Positions 1 through 8,100 of a DNA stretch of 39,523 bases are shown here, piece by piece. The notes beneath the pieces are model-generated. The model was not told where the DNA came from. It searched no databases and saw only the letters and a program-made list of their open reading frames with translations. The number at the start of each line of letters is the position of its first letter. The stretch's first letter is position 1. Origin of the DNA: Deltaproteobacteria bacterium (GTDB taxonomy: Bacteria > Myxococcota_A > Bradymonadia > REDH01); NCBI GenBank assembly GCA_007693585.1, contig REDH01000093.1, positions 1 through 39,523 of the forward strand. Direction: 5' to 3'. Position numbers and translations under genes: made by a program.

Positions 1-414
1 GCACTCCGCCCCCTCCACCCCGGCGAGGACCTCCACCTCCTCGGACTCCACATCGAGTCCGCCCCCGTCCGGCACCACCCCTCCTCCATCGGCTGGCGCA
101 TCACCCTCCCCAACCGCGCCACCCTCGCCTGGCCCGGCGACACCGGCCCCTGCGACGCCCTCCCCCACCTCGTCCGCAACGCCTCCCTCGCCGTCCTCGA
201 ATGCGGATTCCCCGACGGCACCCCCCTCGAAGGCCACCTCACCCCCTCCGCCATCCTCGACGCCATCGCCGAGAACCCGCCCGACCAGCTCGCCATCGTC
301 CACCGCTACCCCCTCGCCCTCCACGACGACACGCTCCTCCCCCGCCTCCGGGAGCGCGCCCCCTGCCCCGTCCTCGCCCCCGACGACGGACACCTCTTCC
401 CCCTCCTCCCCTGA
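1..414 (+). CDS. Metallo-beta-lactamase-fold hydrolase, C-terminal part (5' end outside window)
   Basis: The reading frame is open from base 1 and stops at TGA 412-414, giving 137 residues of a longer protein. The visible part has a GDTGP segment (residues 53-57) followed by a strand ending in LECGFPDG and then GHLTPSAI. This order (Asp metal ligand, then a His in an HLT/HST-type motif) is typical of the RNase Z-like branch of MBL-fold hydrolases. The zinc-binding HxHxDH motif would lie upstream, outside the window, so substrate and exact family cannot be named. The Smr-domain gene starts only 7 nt after the stop, so the two are probably co-transcribed. Third codon positions are almost all C. 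Confidence 0.7.
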   Translation, partial: ALRPLHPGEDLHLLGLHIESAPVRHHPSSIGWRITLPNRATLAWPGDTGPCDALPHLVRNASLAVLECGFPDGTPLEGHLTPSAILDAIAENPPDQLAIVHRYPLALHDDTLLPRLRERAPCPVLAPDDGHLFPLLP

Positions 415-421
415 CCCCCAC

Positions 422-1351
422 ATGGCCGCCCGACGCCGAAAGCGAGGACCACAGGACAACGGAAGGAAGGGGGCCTCCGCGGGCACCGCCGACCGATCCG
501 GCTCCTCCCAGGACCTCGGCTCCCTCGGCCACGCCCTCCGCGACGCCGGCCTCCAGCCCGACCCGCCCCGCGGGAAGAAGGGGAAGAAGCGCAATGCTGC
601 CGCGCCGGCCCCCGTGAACGCCCCCGCGCCGATCGTCCCGGAGCCCGCACCCGCACCGCCCCCGCCGCGCGCCCTCTCCCCCGAGGAGGCCATGGCCCTT
701 GCCTTCGAGCGCCTCGATGACCCCACCGCCTGGGACGCCAAGTTCGGCGGGAACGTCGCCAGCCCCCTCGGCGACGACGTGGAGATCGTGGACCCGGGCT
801 CCGGGGAGACCCCGTCGACCGCGGACGTCCCCGACGACGACCGGGAGGGACCGACCGACGACGACCTGCTCTTCCTCGAGGCCGTCGGCACCGACGTGCG
901 CCGCATGGACGACCGCCGCGCCGCGCTCGAGCGCCACAGCTTCGTCGGCATCTCCTGGCACTCCGCCCGACAGCTCGACACCCTCTCCGCCGCGGACCTT
1001 CACGAGCCCACCCTCGATGGCGCCCAGCGCGACCTCCTGCGCCGCTCGCGCCGCACCCGCGAACCCATGCCCGTGCTCAACGTGCGCCACCTGCGCCGCC
1101 GCGAGGCCCTCGGCGAGATCGAAGCGTTCGTGCACCACCAGCGCCGGGAAGGGGTGCGCTTCACCCGCGTCGTCACGGGCAAGGGGCGCCAGTCCCGTGA
1201 CGGCGAACCCGTCCTCAAGCCCGCCCTGATCGCCTGGTGTGCCGGCGCCGGCGAGGAGCACGTGCTCGGCTGGGCCCCGGAGACCGACCAGAGCGGCCGG
1301 TATGGCAGCATCGTCCTGGAGTTGCGCGCATGGATGCGTTCGAAGACCTGA
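422..1351 (+). CDS. Smr-domain protein
   Basis: 309 residues. The N-terminal half is low-complexity: a basic stretch (residues 1-60), an Ala/Pro linker (about 60-85) and an acidic segment. The C-terminal ~95 residues match the Smr (small MutS-related) domain: VLNVRHL in place of the usual LDLHG motif, a helix with EIEAFVHHQ, the strand RFTRVVTGKG (the conserved HGKG site reads TGKG here), then VLKPALIAW and a final YGSIVLEL strand. Smr domains bind or cut nucleic acids, often branched DNA or RNA. The changed LDLHG and HGKG histidines may mean altered or lost nuclease activity. The ATG lies 7 nt after the upstream stop, and the 3' end overlaps the next gene by 22 nt, so the three genes look like one operon. 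Confidence 0.75.
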   Translation: MAARRRKRGPQDNGRKGASAGTADRSGSSQDLGSLGHALRDAGLQPDPPRGKKGKKRNAAAPAPVNAPAPIVPEPAPAPPPPRALSPEEAMALAFERLDDPTAWDAKFGGNVASPLGDDVEIVDPGSGETPSTADVPDDDREGPTDDDLLFLEAVGTDVRRMDDRRAALERHSFVGISWHSARQLDTLSAADLHEPTLDGAQRDLLRRSRRTREPMPVLNVRHLRRREALGEIEAFVHHQRREGVRFTRVVTGKGRQSRDGEPVLKPALIAWCAGAGEEHVLGWAPETDQSGRYGSIVLELRAWMRSKT

Positions 1352-1752
1352 CCCCCGCCCGCATCGAGGCCCGGATCGCCGAGCTGCGCCGAAGCCACGT
1401 GCCCGACCCGCGGCTCGACGAGAACTACGCATGCGAGGGCTGCCGCGGTGTGCGGGGCTCGACCTTCTGCGTGCGCTGCGAGGACTGCTGGCGCTGCTCC
1501 TACTGCACCGACTGCCGGGCGTGCACCGGCTGCACCCACTGCGCCGAGTGTGCGGACCTGCACGACAGCAGCCACTGCCGGCAGAGCGTGCGGTGTGTGC
1601 GCAGTGCCTTTCTGGTGCGCTGCGAGGACTGTGTGGACTGCGTCCACTGCTTCGGCTGCGTGGGGCTGCGGGGGCAGGAGTTCCACCTGTTCAACGAGCG
1701 GGTGACGCGCAAGGAGTACTTCGAGGCGCTCAGGGCGATGGGCTACCGCTGA
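1330..1752 (+). CDS. Cysteine-repeat protein (Cys every third residue)
   Basis: 140 residues starting at an ATG inside the end of the Smr gene (22-nt overlap). The first 30 residues form a charged helix. Then come 19 cysteines: residues 35 and 38, ten in unbroken C-x-x-C spacing from 47 to 74, then 83 and 89, and five more from 98 to 110. The tail reads GLRGQEFHLFNERVTRKEYFEAL, where a conserved-looking block follows the Cys array. I recall similar Cys ladders followed by an xxYxxFNxxxxxxEYF tail in poorly described bacterial proteins, some mis-annotated as CaiB/BaiF. No enzyme motif is present. Multi-zinc or iron-sulfur binding, or a stacked Cys-ladder fold, is possible, but no function can be given. 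Confidence 0.75.
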   Translation: MDAFEDLTPARIEARIAELRRSHVPDPRLDENYACEGCRGVRGSTFCVRCEDCWRCSYCTDCRACTGCTHCAECADLHDSSHCRQSVRCVRSAFLVRCEDCVDCVHCFGCVGLRGQEFHLFNERVTRKEYFEALRAMGYR

Positions 1753-1778
1753 CGTGCGGGCGTCGTCGGGGCGCGGCG

Positions 1779-4700
1779 TCAGAACGTGTAGCCCACGTTG
1801 AAGTGGAGGCGGCCCGCGCCTTCGCCGGGGCGGCGGTCGAGGGCGATGCCGTAGTCGACGACGAGGGGGATGAGGTCGGCGATGAGCCAGCGCAGTCCGA
1901 AGCCGGTGCTCCAGCGCAGCTCGTCGGCGGAGAGGTCGCCGAGGCTGCGGCCGAGCTGCCCGGTGTCGAGGAAGAGGGCGCCGTTGAGGCCCATGTCGCG
2001 CAGGAAGGGGTAGCGGAGCTCGACGTTTCCGGAGACGAGGATGTCGCCGCCGAAGGCTTCGGAGCCGGGGGCCCGGATGGCGCCTTCGCCGAAGCCGCGC
2101 AGGGAGTTGACGCCGCCCAGGCGGAAGCGCTCGGAGAGGGGGAGGCTGTAGCCGTCGCGGGCGGGGCGCAGGCCGTCGGTGATCCCGCCGGTGGCGGCGC
2201 CGAAGCGGGCGTTGGTGCCGAGGACGAAGCCGCTGCGGCCGAGCGGGACGAACTGGCTGCCGCGCAGGGAGAACTTGGTGTAGCGGCGGGTGTTGAGGAG
2301 GCCGACGAAGTCGTCGGCGAGCTCGAGGGAGGTCTCGCCGAAGAAGCCGCGGGTGGGGTTGAGGGGGTTGTCTCGCCGCTCGAGGGTCAGGCGCGGGATG
2401 ACGGAGAGGATGAGGGCGCTGTCGAAGCGGTCGCGGAGCAGCTCGGGGTCGCTCTGGTCGCGGGAGGCGACGTGCCGGACGGTGAAGCCGAGCTGGAAGA
2501 AGAGGCCGGAGCGGCGCTGGAATTCCTGGCGGATGCGCAGGTCGAGCCCGGTTTGCCACTGCTGCGGGGTGGGGGGCGGAGCGAGCAGCTCGTAGTCCCA
2601 GAACAGCTCGGCGCGGGCTTCCCAGGGGCGGCGCAGCGCGCCGAACAGGCGGAACCGCGGGTCGAACCAGATGGCGCGCAGGGCTGCGTCGAACTCCTCC
2701 TGCGCGATGCGGGACGGGGTGAGGATGTCCACGTCGAGCTCGCCGACGAAGCGCAGCTCCATCGCGGATCCGAAGATGTTGATGTCGCGCCAGCTCACCT
2801 CGTTGGTCTGGAGGACGAGCACGTCGGAGAGGGCCTGCAGCCGGCCCTCGATTCCGACGCGGTAGTCCACGGATCGGTACGGCGTCTCCTCGAGGTGTAC
2901 GCTCACGACGACGGGCGGCTGCTCGCCTTCGGGGGCGTGCGCGTCCTCGCCGGGGTCCACGGTCACCATGCGCACGGAGTTGTAGAGCCCGAGACCGCGC
3001 AGGCTGGACTGCCCGGCGAGGAGCGCGCCTGCGTCGAAGGGGTCGCCGGGGGTGAAGGGGAGCTCGCGGCGCACGACGCCCTCGCGGGTGACATGGGTTC
3101 CGCGCACGAAGACCTCGCCGAGGGAGGTCGCCACCCGCATGTCGACGCGGTGCTCGAGGCGCACGGTCTGTCGCTCGTCCCGGGTGACCACGCGGCAAGC
3201 GGCCTCGGGGCGAAACAGGCGGCAGTCGTCGACGCGCACGCCTTCGGCCTCGATGCTGCTGCGGTGGCAAGCCTCGCGTCGCTGGGTGGCGAGGTTCAGG
3301 CGGCACTCGGCCGGGGGCACGGGCGGCAGGCAGCTCACGGCCCGGCCGCGGTCGTCGAGGCACACGGAGGTGACCTCGACCTGCCCCGCGCCGCGGCGCT
3401 CGTGGAAGGTGCGCAGGAGCTCCTGGTCGCGGACGAGCCCGGCCTGCGAGAACGGCTCCCCCGGGCCCATGGACAGGGAGGCGCGCTGGGTGTGGATGTC
3501 GTCGTCGATCCCGCGGACGGCGACGTCGGCGACGGTCGTGCGCGGCCCTTCGTCGACGAACACGCGCAGGTGCAGCTCGCGCCCGCCTCTCTCGGCGACC
3601 ACGACGACGCGCTCGACCCGCGCCGAGAGGTACCCGGTCTCGTGGAGCAGGGTCTGCAGGGTCCGCAGGTCGCGCTCCAGCAGGGGCCACTGGAGGTAGC
3701 CGCCCGGGCTGAAGATGCTGTAGGTGCGGGTCTCCCAGGCGTTCAGCACTTCGGACGTGCGCAGGGCCGTGAGTCCCTCGAAGGCGATGGACAGGAGCTC
3801 CGAGCGCACCCCTTCGTCCACCTGGAAGCGGAGCACGCGAAGGCCGTCGGGGTCGCGCCGCTGGGTCACGGTCACCTCGGCGAAGTAGTACCCCACTGCG
3901 GCGTAGCGGGACTCGATCTCGCGCGAGGCGACCCGCAGCTCCTCGTCGTCGATGATGCCGGACTCGTAGAAGCCGAGGCCCGAGAGCAGCTCCCGGGTGC
4001 GGAAGACCTCGTTGCCGGTGAACTCCACGCGCCAGCGTTCGCCCTCGCGGATCTCGAGGAAGAGGTGCGCGGTGCCGTCCTCGCGGTGCAGGCGGAAGCC
4101 CTGCCGCACCACGCGCGCCTGCAGGAAGCCTTCCTCGCGGTAGCGCCGGATGATGGCCTCCTGGGCGCGGAGGAACCGCTCGGCGGTGAACGCCTGGAGG
4201 AAGTTGAACTCGCCGAGCATCATGTCGCGGAGTTCCTCGTACGAGAAGTGCTCGTGGCCTCGGAGGTGAATGCGGTCCACGCGCAGGCGCTGCCCGGGGT
4301 CGACCCGGATCTGGACGTCCACGAGCCAGGGCGTGATCTCGCGCGTGGTGATCTCGACCTGCGCATCGAACCACCCCCGCCGGGAGAAGAAGTCGAGGAT
4401 CGCCGCCTCCTGACGCTGGGCGAGGGTATCCCCCGGGGGAAGGATCTGCCCGCGACGGAAGAGGAGGCGGCGGCGGATTTCGTCGCCGAGGGCGGTGGAG
4501 CCTCGCACGCGCACGCGGCGGATGAGGACGTGGGGGGTGAGGACGAACTCCACCGCCACCCCGTCGGCGGTGGATTCGGCGCGGGTCTCGACTTCGGCGA
4601 AGAAGCCGATGTCGGCGAGCACTCGCGCGGCGGCGGCGAGGGCGGCGGCGTCAACGGGGGCTCCGGTGGTCAGGCCGGTGGCGCGCGCGAGGCGCTCGGC

Positions 4701-5168
4701 GAAGGGGTGTTCCGGTGCGCAGCGGTCGAGCGGGCAGGTGATGCGGAGTTCCGCGAGCACGGCGCCCTCGGGGAGGGCGGGGGGTTCGTGGACATCGCCC
4801 TCGCGGTCGGGGGTCTGTTCGGGAGGAGCGGCCGGAGAGATGGGCAGGGGCTGGCCGGGCGCGGTCGGGTGGAGGGCGGCGGGGTCGGCGAGGACGGGGG
4901 AGGCGACGAGGAGGAGGAGCAGGGCGAGGGCCACTGGCGCGAGGGTCGCGGAGGCGGTCGCGAGGCGCTGCAGCGGTGTGGCGGCGGCGGGCGTGGGGGC
5001 GGAGACGGCGGTGCACGATGCGGCCGCGGGCCTCGCGGGAAGCCGCAGCCGAAGCGTGGCTGCGGGCGTGGGGACCCGGGGGGGCGTGGGGACCCGGGGG
5101 GGCGTGGGGCGCACGAGGCCGTGGGGCGCGTGGGGCCGGGGGTGCAGTTGCGGCGGTTGCGGCATCAT
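1779..5168 (-). CDS. BamA/TamA-type outer-membrane insertase with about seven POTRA domains
   Basis: 1129 residues; Omp85-family outer-membrane protein that should insert beta-barrels or work with TamB. A hydrophobic signal segment lies at about 72-94 (ending VLADP), after an unusually long Pro/Arg-rich N-terminus, so the true start may be further in. POTRA-like units sit at roughly 136-213, 214-291, 293-377, 378-454, 455-542, 543-677 and 680-762. The barrel runs from about 763 to the end, carries the SLRGFGEG lid-loop motif, and finishes with Phe as expected for a barrel signal. E. coli BamA has five POTRAs in about 810 residues. The sixth unit here carries a six-Cys insert (603-658). The ATG overlaps the tamB stop (TGATG), so the pair is translationally coupled. 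Whether it is the main BamA or a dedicated TamA cannot be decided from this window. Confidence 0.88.
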   Translation of the reverse strand: MMPQPPQLHPRPHAPHGLVRPTPPRVPTPPRVPTPAATLRLRLPARPAAASCTAVSAPTPAAATPLQRLATASATLAPVALALLLLLVASPVLADPAALHPTAPGQPLPISPAAPPEQTPDREGDVHEPPALPEGAVLAELRITCPLDRCAPEHPFAERLARATGLTTGAPVDAAALAAAARVLADIGFFAEVETRAESTADGVAVEFVLTPHVLIRRVRVRGSTALGDEIRRRLLFRRGQILPPGDTLAQRQEAAILDFFSRRGWFDAQVEITTREITPWLVDVQIRVDPGQRLRVDRIHLRGHEHFSYEELRDMMLGEFNFLQAFTAERFLRAQEAIIRRYREEGFLQARVVRQGFRLHREDGTAHLFLEIREGERWRVEFTGNEVFRTRELLSGLGFYESGIIDDEELRVASREIESRYAAVGYYFAEVTVTQRRDPDGLRVLRFQVDEGVRSELLSIAFEGLTALRTSEVLNAWETRTYSIFSPGGYLQWPLLERDLRTLQTLLHETGYLSARVERVVVVAERGGRELHLRVFVDEGPRTTVADVAVRGIDDDIHTQRASLSMGPGEPFSQAGLVRDQELLRTFHERRGAGQVEVTSVCLDDRGRAVSCLPPVPPAECRLNLATQRREACHRSSIEAEGVRVDDCRLFRPEAACRVVTRDERQTVRLEHRVDMRVATSLGEVFVRGTHVTREGVVRRELPFTPGDPFDAGALLAGQSSLRGLGLYNSVRMVTVDPGEDAHAPEGEQPPVVVSVHLEETPYRSVDYRVGIEGRLQALSDVLVLQTNEVSWRDINIFGSAMELRFVGELDVDILTPSRIAQEEFDAALRAIWFDPRFRLFGALRRPWEARAELFWDYELLAPPPTPQQWQTGLDLRIRQEFQRRSGLFFQLGFTVRHVASRDQSDPELLRDRFDSALILSVIPRLTLERRDNPLNPTRGFFGETSLELADDFVGLLNTRRYTKFSLRGSQFVPLGRSGFVLGTNARFGAATGGITDGLRPARDGYSLPLSERFRLGGVNSLRGFGEGAIRAPGSEAFGGDILVSGNVELRYPFLRDMGLNGALFLDTGQLGRSLGDLSADELRWSTGFGLRWLIADLIPLVVDYGIALDRRPGEGAGRLHFNVGYTF
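5066..5101. repeat. 18-bp tandem repeat, two units plus a partial third
   Basis: The + strand unit GCGTGGGGACCCGGGGGG occurs at 5066-5083 and 5084-5101, with the first 8 bases again at 5102-5109. It lies in frame within the extreme N-terminus annotated for the BamA-like protein and encodes a repeated Val-Pro-Thr-Pro-Pro-Arg on the - strand. It precedes the signal peptide, so it may be leader sequence rather than translated protein. Confidence 0.85.
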
Positions 5169-8100
5169 CAGTCCACCCGCAATCGGAAGCGGAAGCCGGC
5201 ATCGAGGGTGAAGCCCTCCTGTCGGCGGGACTGTTCGCGGACGTCCAGAATGAGCCAGTCGAGGAGCTTGTACTCGACGCGGAAGGTCTGTTCGTTGGAT
5301 TCTTCGGAGCCGACGCGGGCGTTGAGGGTCCAGGCGAGTCGTTCGGTGACTTCGTCGCGGATGGTGATCTCGGCGGCGCCCTCGGCGGTGGGGACGATGT
5401 CGACGTCGTCGACGTCGAGGCGCTCTTCGACGTTGCGTTCGACGGCCTCGATGACGGGTCGGAAGACGAGGTCGACGGTGGGGGCGCCGGCGGAGGCGGC
5501 GGTGAGCTCGTCGAGGGTGCAGCCGGTGAGGATGAGCGAGAGGAGGTCGCGCTGGTCGTAGAAGGGGGTGCTCTCGAGGACGAAGGCGACCTCGTAGGGG
5601 AGGCGTCCGTCGAGGTAGGCGGTGAGGAGGACGCTGTCGCCGGCGCCGATGTCCCGGCTGGTGGGGTCGACGCCGACGTTGAGGGTGTCCCGCTGTCGGC
5701 GGACGCAGGGGCGGATGGCGGCCTGCATTTCGGCGTCGAGGACGGGCATGGGGTAGCCTTCCTCGTCGCGGAAGCCGTCGAAGGCGAGGACGCCCCGGAC
5801 GATCTCGAATCGTCGGCCGCGGTAGTTGACGGTGCCGCCCTCGAGGATGTCGGCCTCGCCGAGGACAGTCATGGCGCGGAGGCGGTCGCGGACGACGAGG
5901 TCGAGCTGGAGCTCGAGCTGGAGGACGGCGCTGGCGACGCGGCTTTCGACGCGGAATCGGTCGCGCCCGGTGACGTTGAGGTCGAGGAGGATGGCGCCGA
6001 GTTCGGGGACGGCTTCCCAGACGGGGGGTTCGAAGCGCTGGGTGGGGCGGCGGAGTTCGCCGAAGGCGAGCTGGTCGCTGATGACGTCGAAGTTGCGGAA
6101 GTATCGGGCGTCCTGCACTTCGACGTCGCCGGAGAGGGACCAGGTTTCGGGGTCCTCGAAGGCCTCGGCGACGAAGCGGACGTCGGCGAGGAGCGTGATG
6201 ACGAGCTCGTTGGGGATGCGGTAGACGAGTCCGTTGACGAAGACGTCGAGGTCGGCGCCGTGGGGGAGGAGGCCCTGGAGGGGGATGCGTCCGGTGGCGA
6301 CGAAGTCGCCGCCGAAGAGGGTGCCGCGAACGGGGTCGTCGGGGAGGAGGAGGATGGCGTCGCTGGTCAGTTCGACGCGACCGGGTTCGAGGAGGACGTT
6401 GGTGCCGAGGCCGCGCGGAGCGACGCGGGCCTCGCCGAACTCGGCGAAGCCGTCGATGCGGGGTTCGGCGAGGGTGCCGTCGACGCGGATGCGGACGTCG
6501 GCGACGCCCTCGGCGTCGACGACGAGGTCGGGCAGCAGGCGCAGGAGGGCGAAGTCGACCTCGCCGTCGATGTCGAGGCCGAGGCGGGCGAAGTCGTCGA
6601 GGCTGCCCTCGATGCGGACTTCGCGTCCTTCGGTGGCGAGGGCGAAGTCCTCGAGGTAGAGCATGTGGGTTGCGGTGGTGTCTCCGGGGGACATCCGCCA
6701 GGCGACGACTCCGGGGCGGGGCATCGCGAACTGCTGGCTTCCGTCGCGAACGGAGAAGGAGAGGGCGTCGAGGGCGAGGATGGCGCCCATGGAGCCGGAG
6801 CCGCGGGGGTCCCAGGTGAAGGCGGCTTCCCCGGTCATGGCGGCGGTATCGAGCACACCGCGCAGCTCCTGGAAGTAGGACTGGGGCCGGAGGTCGGTGA
6901 AGTGGGCGGAGATCCAGGCGGGGCCTTCGCGAAGGGGGATGCGGCCCTCGATCATGAAGTCGCCGGCGAGGGCGCCCTCGAGTTCGAGACAGGTCTGACC
7001 GGTGTAGGGTGCTGGGCAGTCGAAGGTGTGGACGGTGGCCGAGAGGTTGGAGAGGGGCCGCTGCCAGAGGCGGATGCGGTCCGCGGTCAGCCAGCCGCGG
7101 ATGCGGGGCTCCACCCAGGGCCCGAGGGCGTCGACCTCCAGGCACAGGTCGGCCTGCAGCTCGAGGTCTGCCGCGTCGAGGGTGGAGAAGTCCTGCGGGC
7201 GAATGCCACAGGCCTCGACGCGGGCGTCCACGTGTTCACGCGCGAGGTCGAGCACGATCCGTCCGGCGGCCTCGCCGAGGCCCTTGCGCAGGGTGAAGTC
7301 CTCGATGGCGAGGAGGCCGGGACGCCAGGCGAGCGAGGCGTCGAGCCGCTCGATGGGTTCGCCGAGGACCAGCAGGTCCTCGGCCTCGACGCGGCCGTCG
7401 ACCTCCGGGGCCGAGGTGCGCCCCCCCACGGTGAAGGTACCGTCGAGGCGCGCCGCGAGGTCGACGTCGCGCACGAAGAACTCGAGGGCCACGTCATCGA
7501 CCTCGGCCTCGAACGCGAGAGCGGGGTCGGTGCGCACGCGCCAGGGTGCCCCGTCGAAGAGCCCGATCCGGCCTCGCGCGCGTGCGTTTCCTGCGCCGGA
7601 GGTGACGCGCAGGTCGTCGAGGTCGAGGCTGCGGGGTCCGGTGCGCAGGCGTGCGATCGCGTTGAACGCGGGAACGGCTCCGGTGGTCCGTTCGAGGGAG
7701 GCGGTCAGGGTCGAGTCGCCGAACACCGGGGAGTCGACCGGGCCGGAGACGGGGCCCGAGAAGCGGAGGGCAAGCCCGTCCGGCAGGGCCTCGACGCCCC
7801 AGCGTCGTGCCCAGGCGGCGAGGTCGTCGGTGTCCAGCAGGAGGCGACCGTCGGACAGGGAGCCGGCGACGGTGTCGAGGAGTCCGCCGAACTCGACGCG
7901 GGTGCCCGCGGCGCGCGCCTGCAGCCCGGGTGAGCCGTCGGCGAAGCCGATGCGCACGCGCCCGCGCTGGTCGAGCACGGCGGCGAGGTCGAGGCGGAGC
8001 GCACGCACGGGGAGGAGGGCGGGTACGCGGGGCCAGCGCACCTGGAGCCCGCGGATCTCGGCGCCGACCATCGGCGGCTGGATCTCCTTGTCCTCCGGCG

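Noticed and set aside
1749-1781. Inverted repeat CTGACG...CGTCAG spanning two convergent stop codons
   Set aside because: Only 6 bp with a 21-nt loop; too weak to call a terminator.
1239-5561. A 1440-codon open frame on the + strand opposite the BamA-like gene, and similar giant antisense frames across 1-10 kb
   Set aside because: Gly/Ala/Glu-rich translations with no domain; they arise because high GC removes stop codons opposite real genes.
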